DNA of 64,000 bases from Shinella yambaruensis (GTDB lineage Bacteria > Pseudomonadota > Alphaproteobacteria > Rhizobiales > Rhizobiaceae), in contig NZ_JALJCK010000016.1 in the NCBI RefSeq assembly GCF_022899355.1, positions 62,001 through 126,000 on the forward strand, given 5' to 3'. A program made the translations under genes and the position numbers. Below the pieces are notes generated by a model. That model was not told the DNA's origin and did no database searches. It was given only the letters and a program-made list of their open reading frames with translations. The first letter of the stretch is position 1, and the number at the start of each line of letters is the position of its first letter. Positions 26,299-33,914 of this stretch are shown here, in pieces.

Positions 26299-27185
26299 TG
26301 CTTTTGCTCCAATATGCCTTCGATACGCCGGCTGATGCCGGCCCACTGGCTGCGCCCGACGGTGATCGGCGCGCGCGCGCCCATGCCCCGGGCCCAGACC
26401 GCCTTCAGCCCGAGTTCACCGGCCGCCTCGCGGTCGATCGTGCCGGGCGGGGCCGCCACATCCACCAGAAGCGCGTGCTTGGACAGCAGTTCGAGCTGCG
26501 CACGCTCCATCAGGCGCTTCGGAACGCTGCCGATGACGACATCCATCCGGGGCAGGTAGTCAGGCAGCTCCTCCAATGTCAGCGACTGCGCGCCGGCGGC
26601 ATAGGCCGCGGCCCGCTGCACCGGGTTTCGCGCCGCGACATGGACATGGGCACCGAGCGCCACCAGCGTGTTGGTCAGCAACGAGCCGATGGTGCCCTGC
26701 CCGACGAGCATGACGTTCGACTTGTGGATGGTGATCTGCGTGTTCTCGATGATCACCTTGAGCACGCCCTCGACGATGGCGGGGCCGCGCAGCAGCATCA
26801 GATCGACATCCCACTCATATTCGTGCAGCGTGATGCCGAGCACCTCGCAATGGCCCTTCAGATTGGCGTCGGCCCAGCCGAGGATGATGTGGCCCGGCTT
26901 GTTCATGCCCGCGAGCATGTCGCGCGTCGGGATGATCTTCTCGGGGCACTTCGGCGCGAACAGCGCGCCCTCCGCCGTGATGCCGGGGATCGGGAAGAGG
27001 GCGATGTCGGCCCCCTTCAGCGCGTCGGCCGCATCCCTCGCGTGGTAGACGCCCTCGATGCCCTCGTCCGGCCAGGGGAAACCATAGGCACGAACGGTCG
27101 CGCCGGCCCGCAGGGCACAGCGGGCGATCTCCTGCTCGCGGGCATCCCCGGCGACGACCGCGATGACGGTGTTCTTCCAGCTCAT
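26295..27185 (-). CDS. Dipicolinate synthase subunit A-like NAD(P)-binding protein
   Basis: A 296-residue protein with the two-part structure of DpaA (SpoVFA): an N-terminal domain beginning KNTVIAVVAGDAREQEIARC and a central Rossmann fold, VMLVGQGTIGSLLTNTLVAL (about residues 158-177), then VVIGSVPKRLMERAQLELL. Length equals Bacillus DpaA (about 297). In sporeformers DpaA with the flavoprotein DpaB oxidises dihydrodipicolinate. No DpaB partner is encoded here and the host does not sporulate, so another dehydrogenation of a cyclic imine or related acid is more likely. It overlaps both neighbours by 4 bp. Confidence 0.75.
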   Translation of the reverse strand: MSWKNTVIAVVAGDAREQEIARCALRAGATVRAYGFPWPDEGIEGVYHARDAADALKGADIALFPIPGITAEGALFAPKCPEKIIPTRDMLAGMNKPGHIILGWADANLKGHCEVLGITLHEYEWDVDLMLLRGPAIVEGVLKVIIENTQITIHKSNVMLVGQGTIGSLLTNTLVALGAHVHVAARNPVQRAAAYAAGAQSLTLEELPDYLPRMDVVIGSVPKRLMERAQLELLSKHALLVDVAAPPGTIDREAAGELGLKAVWARGMGARAPITVGRSQWAGISRRIEGILEQKQ

Positions 27186-28270
27186 TTCGCCCTCACCTTC
27201 TCGATCACCTGCTCCTTGCTCATCCCTGCTATGCCCATCGCCTCGGCGGTACGGCCGCCCTCGCGATAGTTGGCGCCGACCGCGATCTGCGCCAGGCTGT
27301 AGAGGGAATGGGCCACCGGCGTCTCGACGCCGGCGATCCGCGCAAATTCAAGGAACGGCAGCAGGCCGTGACCGAAATCCTCCTTGTAGTAGCGGTATTC
27401 CAGGGAGTCGGGTCCCTTGATGCGCTTGTTGGCTTCGCCGCCGGCAATTGCCGCCCGGTAGTCGCCGGTGTCGACCACATCCGCCTCCACCGTGCCGAGA
27501 AGCTTCATCTCCTCGATCAGGTTCGGCAGGTCGTGCCCGAAAGCCCTGGCGACCGCCAGCCGTTCCTCGTCGAGCTGCTTCATGACGCGGGCAACGCCGG
27601 GGGTCATGGCATCGACATAGAAGGTGAAGTTGCCACTCGTCGCCTCCACCCATGCGGCCGCCAGCACCGCGCCCGGCGGATGCAGGACCATGTTAACGTT
27701 GGAAAGGTCCGAGGCGATGACATCGGCAACGGGATCAAGGCCCGGAAAGAGCTTGCCGGCGATCTCCAGAACCTCCGCCCCACCCTTCAGGGCGGCCGCC
27801 TTGAGCCGCTTCGCCCGGCCGGAAACCGTCACGCCGTCCGGGCGATACTTGCGCGCCACATAGGTCAGCGTCGAGAACTCGACCACGGCCGGCGCCGCAC
27901 GCCCGCTGCGCGCGAAGGTTTGCGCAAACTCCAGGGCGCCACCGGTATGGCCCGGATTGAGGATGACGGGGCTGGACGAGGGCCAGCCTGCGGCCGCGAG
28001 CGCCGCGGCAATCGGCGAATGCGAAAAGGTCGGCAGTGCCACCACCGCGACATCGACCCCCGCGATCGCCGCCTTGAGGTCGGTGGTGATCAGCGCCGGC
28101 CTGGCGACACCCTCGCCGAGCTTGCCTTCATGGGCAACCCCGCCGAGTTTGATATGCGGCTCCAGCGTTTCGGCCGATCTCGCCCAGAAATGCACGTCGT
28201 GCCCGGCCTGGACCAGCTCCGCAACCGAAGCCGCCCCACCGGCGCCTGCACCTAGTACTGCTACCTTCAT
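27182..28270 (-). CDS. Octopine/nopaline dehydrogenase family protein
   Basis: A 362-residue Rossmann-fold dehydrogenase starting MKVAVLGAGAGGAASVAELV, with the C-terminal helical domain seen in IASDLSNVNMVLHPPGAVL and YYKEDFGHGLLPFLEFAR. The asparagine/histidine pair in NVNMVLHPPG is the conserved substrate region of opine dehydrogenases. The ATG at 28270 follows GGAGGAGAG. It is the first gene of a six-gene operon under operator copy B and overlaps the DpaA-like gene by 4 bp. It could oxidise an opine-like N-carboxyalkyl amino acid or reduce an imine. It is only distantly similar to the family member at 1965-3047. Confidence 0.85.
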   Translation of the reverse strand: MKVAVLGAGAGGAASVAELVQAGHDVHFWARSAETLEPHIKLGGVAHEGKLGEGVARPALITTDLKAAIAGVDVAVVALPTFSHSPIAAALAAAGWPSSSPVILNPGHTGGALEFAQTFARSGRAAPAVVEFSTLTYVARKYRPDGVTVSGRAKRLKAAALKGGAEVLEIAGKLFPGLDPVADVIASDLSNVNMVLHPPGAVLAAAWVEATSGNFTFYVDAMTPGVARVMKQLDEERLAVARAFGHDLPNLIEEMKLLGTVEADVVDTGDYRAAIAGGEANKRIKGPDSLEYRYYKEDFGHGLLPFLEFARIAGVETPVAHSLYSLAQIAVGANYREGGRTAEAMGIAGMSKEQVIEKVRAK

Positions 28271-28365
28271 TCTCTCCTCCCGGGGGAAAGCGTGGGCAAG
28301 ACCACCTGTCCCCATTCCCGGAGCGGGCTTAAGGTCCCGGCTCCACTGGTTGCTCCTCAACAACT

Positions 28366-28401
28366 TTGATCACACTTTATGATCACAGATAGAATTGTCA
28401 A
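28366..28401 (-). promoter_or_regulatory. TTGACA promoter with paired TGATCA operator (copy B)
   Basis: On the minus strand: TTGACA at 28401-28396, 8 nt, then TGTGATCA-TAAAG-TGTGATCAA at 28387-28366. Two identical TGTGATCA halves stand 13 bp apart over the -10 region; TAAAGT is a possible -10 at 16 nt spacing. It leads the six-gene operon that starts at 28270. This is the cleanest copy of the four. Confidence 0.75.
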
Positions 28402-28917
28402 GCAGAAGAATATGCTTTCGCATGCTCAATTCGCCCGATCGGTGAAGGCTGCTTGCCGCGACGGGCGAGAACCATGCGCCGGTCAAATCCGGACGGATGC
28501 TCGCCGGCGCCCACACCGGGATTCGCACTGAATCCATCGCGGATGAACAGATTTCCCGACCCCCGCACACGGAGTGATCCGCTTCACCGACTTTCTTCCG
28601 GAATATTGTTTCTACCGTATCATCCAGCGGCACGCCCTTTCGGCGCGATCCGCGATGCAGGGGGCCGAGAGGTCCAACACCACCATCATGAACGGCAGCT
28701 TTATGGTATCCTCCTGCAGCACACGGTGCCCGGAACGAGAAGCACCCGTCGGACAGCAGCGCACCATTGCTGCGCGGCCACCCTTCAGCCAGGCCGATAG
28801 GCCGAGCTTCGACATGCCGCCCCAAAGCGCCCGCTTCCGACAAGGCAGACTTCAGGGCAGCCTCTCGGCCGCAGCTTGCCCCGGCCGGCGCCGAACGCCG
28901 GCCAGACAGGCCTCAGC
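28402..28917. other. Gap without a clear gene
   Basis: About 515 bp between operator copy B and the stop of the minus-strand amidohydrolase. Several short frames exist but none shows a family motif or a good ribosome site, and codon usage looks unlike the flanking genes. A perfect GGCCGGCG / CGCCGGCC hairpin (28883-28903) lies just after the amidohydrolase stop but has no T tract; it may stabilise or end that message. The rest may be decayed coding sequence. Confidence 0.35.
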
Positions 28918-30357
28918 TCAGTTTCCTTCGTCGTAGAGCGTCGTGGTCGTCTCGACATTCCCGTGGTGGAGACCGGCCCGCACCACCGCGGCGGCGGCCA
29001 GTTCGCGGGCCTTGGCGCGGATCGCCGCCTCGTCGACGCCCTGCACCTTGCCGTCGGCATAAAGTGCCTTGCCGTCCACCCAGGTCTGCGTGATCGACGC
29101 GGTGGATGCGGAGAAGACCAGCGCTTGCAACGGATCGTAGAACGGCGTCCACTCGATATGGTCGAGGTCGAAGAGAATGAAATCCGCCTTCTTGCCCACT
29201 TCGAGCGAGCCGATTTCATCGTCCCACATCAGGGCCCGCGCCCCTTCGATGGTGGCGGCGCGCAGCGCCTCGCGCGCGGTGAAGACGTCGGGCTTCAACC
29301 GCGCATCCTTGAACATCCCGGCCACGACCAGCATCTGCCGCATGAGGTTCATGTTGCCCGCCGCCGACACGCCATCGGTCCCGAGCCCGACCTTGACGCC
29401 GGCCTTGACCATTTCGGGATATTTGCCGATGGACGTCGCGCCCTTGCCGAGCTTGAAGGACGAGCACGGGCAGAAGGCGACGCTCGCGCCCCGCTCCGCC
29501 AGCAGCCTGACCTCCTCGTCCGATACCGCCGCACCATGGGCGATGACGAGATTCTTGCGGATGCCGCCGGCCTGGTCGACCCGGGTGATCGGCCAGCAGC
29601 CATATTTGCTCTCGCAGACCTTGGCCTCCTCGATCGAGGTCGCCAGATGGTAGGTCGTGCCGACACCCAGCTTCTCGGCCAGCGCGACGGCGCCGACATG
29701 CAGTTCGAGGCTGCACGGCTCCTTGCCCTCGATGTTCACCCAGCAGCGGGCGCGGCCCTCGAGCGTATTGTTATAGCGTGTAACGCATTCCTCCAGCACT
29801 TTCAGCGCCGTCTGCGCGTCCGGGAAGAAATGATGCTCGGCCATTTCCTCGGTCCAGCCACGCGGCAGCTCGGCCGGCCGGTTGTCCGCGGCATGGCGGC
29901 CGGTGATGCCGCGCATGCCGGTCTTTTCCATCGCCCGGATGACGATCCCGGGATCGTATTGCGAGCCCATGTCGAGGAAGCAGGTCGTGCCGCATCGGAG
30001 CATCTCCGTGATGCCGAGCAGTGCGCCCCAATATTCGTCCTCTTCCGTGATGAAGGCGTAGAAGGGCTTGGCCCAGTGGAAGACCCAGGCCCGCGTGTTG
30101 AGATTGTCGGGGAAGACCGCGCGCGAAAGCGTTTCCGACAGATGGACGTGGCTGTCGACGAAGCCCGGGCACATGCCCAGCATCCTGCCGTCGATCACCT
30201 TGTCGAAAACCCCGCCCTGGTGGCGCGTCTTGATCTCATCCGCCGCTCCGATGTCTGCGATGCGGTCGTTCTCGATCACCACGCTGGCATTGCGCAGCAC
30301 CGTGTCGTCCTTGTCGACCGTGAAAGCGAAGTTCAGATTTTCAATCAGCGTACGCAT
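28918..30357 (-). CDS. Amidohydrolase, AtzB/TrzA/guanine-deaminase-like
   Basis: A 479-residue amidohydrolase-superfamily enzyme of the TrzA/AtzB/MtaD branch. DSHVHLSE gives the HxH, TYHLATS the third metal histidine, IAHGAAVS the catalytic histidine and GLGTDGVSAAGN the aspartate. In the deaminases and chlorohydrolases of this branch the third histidine is normally followed three residues later by a catalytic glutamate (HxxE); here it is threonine (H-L-A-T). Either another residue does the job or the reaction differs. It is the last gene after the M24 and enolase genes, 112 bp from the M24 gene. Confidence 0.85.
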   Translation of the reverse strand: MRTLIENLNFAFTVDKDDTVLRNASVVIENDRIADIGAADEIKTRHQGGVFDKVIDGRMLGMCPGFVDSHVHLSETLSRAVFPDNLNTRAWVFHWAKPFYAFITEEDEYWGALLGITEMLRCGTTCFLDMGSQYDPGIVIRAMEKTGMRGITGRHAADNRPAELPRGWTEEMAEHHFFPDAQTALKVLEECVTRYNNTLEGRARCWVNIEGKEPCSLELHVGAVALAEKLGVGTTYHLATSIEEAKVCESKYGCWPITRVDQAGGIRKNLVIAHGAAVSDEEVRLLAERGASVAFCPCSSFKLGKGATSIGKYPEMVKAGVKVGLGTDGVSAAGNMNLMRQMLVVAGMFKDARLKPDVFTAREALRAATIEGARALMWDDEIGSLEVGKKADFILFDLDHIEWTPFYDPLQALVFSASTASITQTWVDGKALYADGKVQGVDEAAIRAKARELAAAAVVRAGLHHGNVETTTTLYDEGN

Positions 30358-30469
30358 GCGGCTCCACCCAATGCTTCAACACGTTTCCCTCCCGATCGCC
30401 CGCCGCGCGAGATGGCGGGCGACATTCATGGCGGCCGGGCAGGACACCGGCCCGGCCGCCGTAGCGCCC

Positions 30470-31642
30470 TCAGGCGACGGCCTGTGCCTTCACGCCCTGC
30501 CTGGCGGTGCCGCAGACGATAAGCTTGTCCGTGTTCGTGTAGTCGGACAGGAGTTCCGATCCGTTCGACGTCACAAGCAGCATGTCCTTGTTCTGCATGC
30601 CAAAGCCATAGCCGGTGTTGTAGCAGAGCGGTTCGAAACCGAGGACCATGTTTTCCTCCAGCGGCGCGTCGCTGCCCGGCTTGCCGAGCACCGGCGTGAG
30701 GCCGAGATAGGGATCCTCATGGAGATGAAGGCCGATGCCGTGGCCGACGAAGGAGATCGGCGGCAGGTCGAGCTTGGCGAGCTTGGCGATGAACGCGTCG
30801 TAGATCGCGCGGCAGCTGGCGCCCGGCTTCACCTTCTCCATGATCTCGTACTTGCATTCCACCAGATGGGCCCAGATCTTGTCGGCCATGGGCGGCGCTT
30901 CGCCGACGATGGCCGTCCGGCAGACACCGGCCTGGTAGCCGTCGATGACGGAGAAGATTTCCACGCGGCAGACATCCCCGCGCTTGAGGATGCGGTCGGA
31001 CGGGCCGACATTCGGCAGCACGCTGCGCTCGCCGGTGGCGACGATGAGGAGCTTGAAATGCTCCGCGCCAAGCGAATAGACGTTGCGCGTCAGGTGCCCG
31101 GCAATATCCATTTCACTGTTGCCCGCATCCACCTCCGCCAGTGCGTCGGCAATGGCTTGGTCGGCGATGCGCGACAGTCTGCTGAGCAGCGCGATCTCTT
31201 CTGCCGTCTTGATCTGGCGCAGCCGCGCGAGGATCGGCTCGGCGTGCTCGAACCGCGCGCCGGGCATCGCCGCGATCAGGCGGGCGAAATCGCCGGCAGG
31301 CAGATAGTCCATCTCGAGGCCGATGCGCGCCTTCGCAAGGCCAAGACCGGAGAGCTGGTCGGCAAGGACCAGCATCGGGTCATCGGAAAACTCCGCCCAG
31401 ATGCGTGACGGTACGTCGGGCAGGCGCCGCTTGATCGTCGACGCTTCCATATCGACACCGAAAATGGCGCTGCGCCCGTCGGCGGTGACGATCGTCATCG
31501 CGTGGCGATGGCGGATCAGCGGTTGCGACGGAACGACGAAGCCTGCCGTATAGGCAAAGTTCTCAGGCGAGGAGCAAATGATGGCATCGAGCCCATGCTC
31601 CGCCATAGCCCTGACCTGTTTTGCAACGATTTCTGCCCGCAT
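30470..31642 (-). CDS. M24 family protein, creatinase/aminopeptidase-P-like
   Basis: A 390-residue protein with an N-terminal creatinase-like domain (about 1-140) and a pita-bread M24 domain (about 150-390). VGHGIGLHLHEDP carries the conserved histidine and NMVLGFEPL a glutamate. The dinuclear-metal aspartates are not kept: the usual D...D pair is VEIFSVIDGYQAGVC, with Glu and Gly at those places, and the last Glu is Asp (MQNKDMLLV). This pattern is that of non-metal creatinase-like hydrolases rather than peptidases. Such proteins hydrolyse C-N bonds of creatine or ectoine. GAGAGAGGAAAG precedes the ATG at 31642. It is the middle gene of the enolase-M24-amidohydrolase operon. Confidence 0.83.
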   Translation of the reverse strand: MRAEIVAKQVRAMAEHGLDAIICSSPENFAYTAGFVVPSQPLIRHRHAMTIVTADGRSAIFGVDMEASTIKRRLPDVPSRIWAEFSDDPMLVLADQLSGLGLAKARIGLEMDYLPAGDFARLIAAMPGARFEHAEPILARLRQIKTAEEIALLSRLSRIADQAIADALAEVDAGNSEMDIAGHLTRNVYSLGAEHFKLLIVATGERSVLPNVGPSDRILKRGDVCRVEIFSVIDGYQAGVCRTAIVGEAPPMADKIWAHLVECKYEIMEKVKPGASCRAIYDAFIAKLAKLDLPPISFVGHGIGLHLHEDPYLGLTPVLGKPGSDAPLEENMVLGFEPLCYNTGYGFGMQNKDMLLVTSNGSELLSDYTNTDKLIVCGTARQGVKAQAVA

Positions 31643-31678
31643 ATTCTTTCCTCTCTCCTTGCGTTTGCTGGCGGACGC

Positions 31679-32839
31679 TCAGTCGCGAACGCGATATTTC
31701 TCGACCTTGGCAAGATCGACATCGATGCCCATGCCAGGCCCCGTCGGCACGACGATTGCGCCGTCGACGAACTGCATCGGCTCGACCAGAAGGTCGTCCT
31801 TGTAGTAGATGCCGCCGACCTGGCCATGCTGCGCCTCGGCCGGCGTCGATACGGGAATGACGCAGGACAAGGTCACCGCCGGTGACGCGGCGGCGAGCTG
31901 GACATTGGCGAGGTTGCCGATGCCGGTCTCGATCGATCCGTTAACGTTGCAGAGGATGCCGGCGGCGCGGCAGACCGCGCCCACCTCCATCGCCTTGTAG
32001 AGGCCGCCCGCCTTTGTCGTGTAGATCGAGACGATCTGGATACCGCCATTCTGGACGATCTGGATGGAATCATGGGCATTCCAGGCCGATTCGTCGGCCA
32101 TGACGGGCGCATCGATCCGGCGGCCGACCTCGGCGATCCGCTCGATGCCCATCACCGGCTGCTCGACATATTTGAGCCCGTTCTTCTCCATCTTGCGCAC
32201 GGTCTGCACGGCCTCGCCCGGCGTCTTGTAGCCCTCGTTGGCATCGACGCAGATCTCGACCGCATCGCCGGCGACCTCCCGCACGGCATCGACCATGGCA
32301 ACGTCCCGCGCCGGATCGACGCCGATCTTCACCTTGATCGTCCTGACGCCTTCCGCGACCAGCTTGGCGACCTCGGACCGCGCCTCTTCGATGGAGATCA
32401 GGCCGATGGAATGGGTGACCGGCACCCGTTCGCGCGCCTTGCCGCCGAGCAGGGTGTGCACGGGAACGTTCAGCCAGCGGCCGGCAAGATCATAGGCCGC
32501 AAACTCGACCGCAGCCTTCGAATAGGGATAACCACGGATGATCGCATCCATCCGGGCATGCAGTTCCGCGAAATTGCCGAGTTCCAGCCCGATGACCGCG
32601 GGCGCGAGATAGGTGTCGATGACCGCGCGGGTGATCATGGCGGATTCGCCGAAATAGCGGCCGAATTCCCCACCCCAGTCCTTGAGCGCCGGCGCCTCGC
32701 CCCATCCGACCCGGCCGTCGCTATCGGTCATCCTGACCATGACGTAGCGGCCAATGACCTCGGTGAGGCCCGCCCACTTGTGCTCGCGCCGCGTGGGCAA
32801 TTGGACAATCAATGTTTCGATGGACTTGATCGTTGGCAC
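31679..32839 (-). CDS. Enolase superfamily enzyme, muconate cycloisomerase (MLE) subgroup
   Basis: A protein of about 386 residues with an N-terminal capping domain and a TIM barrel. TIKVKIG is the KxK acid/base motif, ICVDANEGY, KYVEQPV and VMADES give the Asp-Glu-Asp magnesium ligands and YTTKAGG the opposite lysine, so the active site is complete. MLE-group enzymes abstract a proton next to a carboxylate, giving lactonisation, epimerisation or racemisation. The start is uncertain: GTG at 32839 or GTG at 32848 both lie near AAGGAGAAGGTGGAG, while an upstream GTG falls inside the operator. It is the first gene under operator copy C. Confidence 0.85.
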   Translation of the reverse strand: MPTIKSIETLIVQLPTRREHKWAGLTEVIGRYVMVRMTDSDGRVGWGEAPALKDWGGEFGRYFGESAMITRAVIDTYLAPAVIGLELGNFAELHARMDAIIRGYPYSKAAVEFAAYDLAGRWLNVPVHTLLGGKARERVPVTHSIGLISIEEARSEVAKLVAEGVRTIKVKIGVDPARDVAMVDAVREVAGDAVEICVDANEGYKTPGEAVQTVRKMEKNGLKYVEQPVMGIERIAEVGRRIDAPVMADESAWNAHDSIQIVQNGGIQIVSIYTTKAGGLYKAMEVGAVCRAAGILCNVNGSIETGIGNLANVQLAAASPAVTLSCVIPVSTPAEAQHGQVGGIYYKDDLLVEPMQFVDGAIVVPTGPGMGIDVDLAKVEKYRVRD

Positions 32840-32896
32840 TGGCTCCACCTTCTCCTTGTCGTCGCAGACATCTCGTTGTAGAATGCGATCATCTAT

Positions 32897-32933
32897 TGTG
32901 ATCACACTTTATGATCATGATTTGGAATGTCAA
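32897..32933 (-). promoter_or_regulatory. TTGACA promoter with paired TGATCA operator (copy C)
   Basis: On the minus strand: TTGACA at 32933-32928, 9 nt, then ATGATCA-TAAAG-TGTGATCACA at 32918-32897. The 16-nt spacing to TAAAGT repeats that of copy B, and the central TAAAG is identical. It serves the enolase-M24-amidohydrolase operon and, being between divergent genes, perhaps also the small gene at 32979. A further GATCAT half site lies at about 32887-32892. Confidence 0.75.
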
Positions 32934-32978
32934 GGATGGCCGGATCGATTTTTTGTACCGGCAGGCAGGAGGGAAAAC

Positions 32979-33290
32979 ATGATCGTCGAAGCGACCAACT
33001 ACTTCGCCAGGGAGGGCCTGGCCGACGCGGTGCTCGAGCAGCGCCGCAAGGCAAGCGAGATCAGGCGCGGGCTCGGGCTCGAGCCAGGGCTGATCCTCGT
33101 CAAGCTGGAAGGAGACGGTCCGGATGTCCGCTGGGAGTGCAGGTTCGCGTCCAGAGCAGCATATGAAGCCGACCGGGCAGCCAGGGCCGCGTCCCCGAAC
33201 TTCGAGGAAGCACGCAGGGCCATGCATCGCCTGCTGGCAAAGTTCGAACGGCACGTCAGCCAGGAAGCCGACGCGGTGCAGAACCGCTGA
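32979..33290 (+). CDS. Small hypothetical protein
   Basis: A 103-residue protein from ATG 32979 with AGGAGGG close upstream. It begins MIVEATNYFAREGLADAVLE and reads like a small alpha/beta protein with the pattern of a ferredoxin-like or dimeric alpha-beta-barrel fold, rich in Arg and Glu. I do not recognise the family. It has no signal peptide or membrane segment. It is divergent from the enolase gene and its start is only about 46 bp from operator copy C, so it is probably part of the same regulon. Confidence 0.65.
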   Translation: MIVEATNYFAREGLADAVLEQRRKASEIRRGLGLEPGLILVKLEGDGPDVRWECRFASRAAYEADRAARAASPNFEEARRAMHRLLAKFERHVSQEADAVQNR

Positions 33291-33914
33291 AATCCTCGCC
33301 TCTGCACCGGAGAGCGCCATTTTGGGTGACGGCGTGTAAACCCGCAAAGACGGGTGCAGATATCGCCGCCCATTGCTTTTGTCCGTCCACCCTGAAGGAC
33401 ACGCCGCATCGTCCAGCGCCGAATGCACGCCTTCAAAGAGCTGCCCACGACAAAATTATCGCTCCCTCATCTGTCACGACAGGCAGGCATGCTTCGGCGA
33501 TTCTGACCAGCTCAGCTATGGCCTGCGAGGAGAGGGCGGGCCTTCGCACGGAAACCCTTTCGAAGGCCAAAAGACCCATCCGTACGGCGCGAGTGAGCAG
33601 CATCGCTTTGTCCTCACCGCAGCCGGTCAGCCGTTCGGCGACAGAGCCGTATTTCTGGGTTTCGCGAGATTGCCGGCATCCGGTCCAGACAAGCCCTAAG
33701 CGCATACAATATTTCAGCTTTTTTAACACCCAGCCGGGTAATCTGCGGCAGTCTCACAGGAGACGCTGAGAGCGCATGCAGACTAGTCCATGGCAAACAA
33801 GCTAGAGTGTGCGAGCGGTTTGACCGGTTTTTCCCGTAAAAACAACACCGCTCGCAAAATCTTCACAATGCCGGATAAGCTTGCCTTATCGCTCGTTGTG
33901 TTCATTATGAAGAA
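33291..33914. other. Gap between the catabolic island and the recombinase gene
   Basis: About 620 bp. A minus-strand frame of 98 codons (33433-33729) with a GTG start exists but has no recognisable motif or ribosome site, so I do not call it. Close to the recombinase start lies GATAAG-CTTGC-CTTATC (33876-33892), a 6-bp inverted repeat that could be a recombination core site; the evidence is weak. The sequence here is less GC-rich than its surroundings. Confidence 0.35.

Noticed and set aside
33433-33729. A 98-codon minus-strand frame before the recombinase gene
   Set aside because: GTG start without ribosome site, no recognisable motif, and a codon bias unlike that of neighbouring genes.
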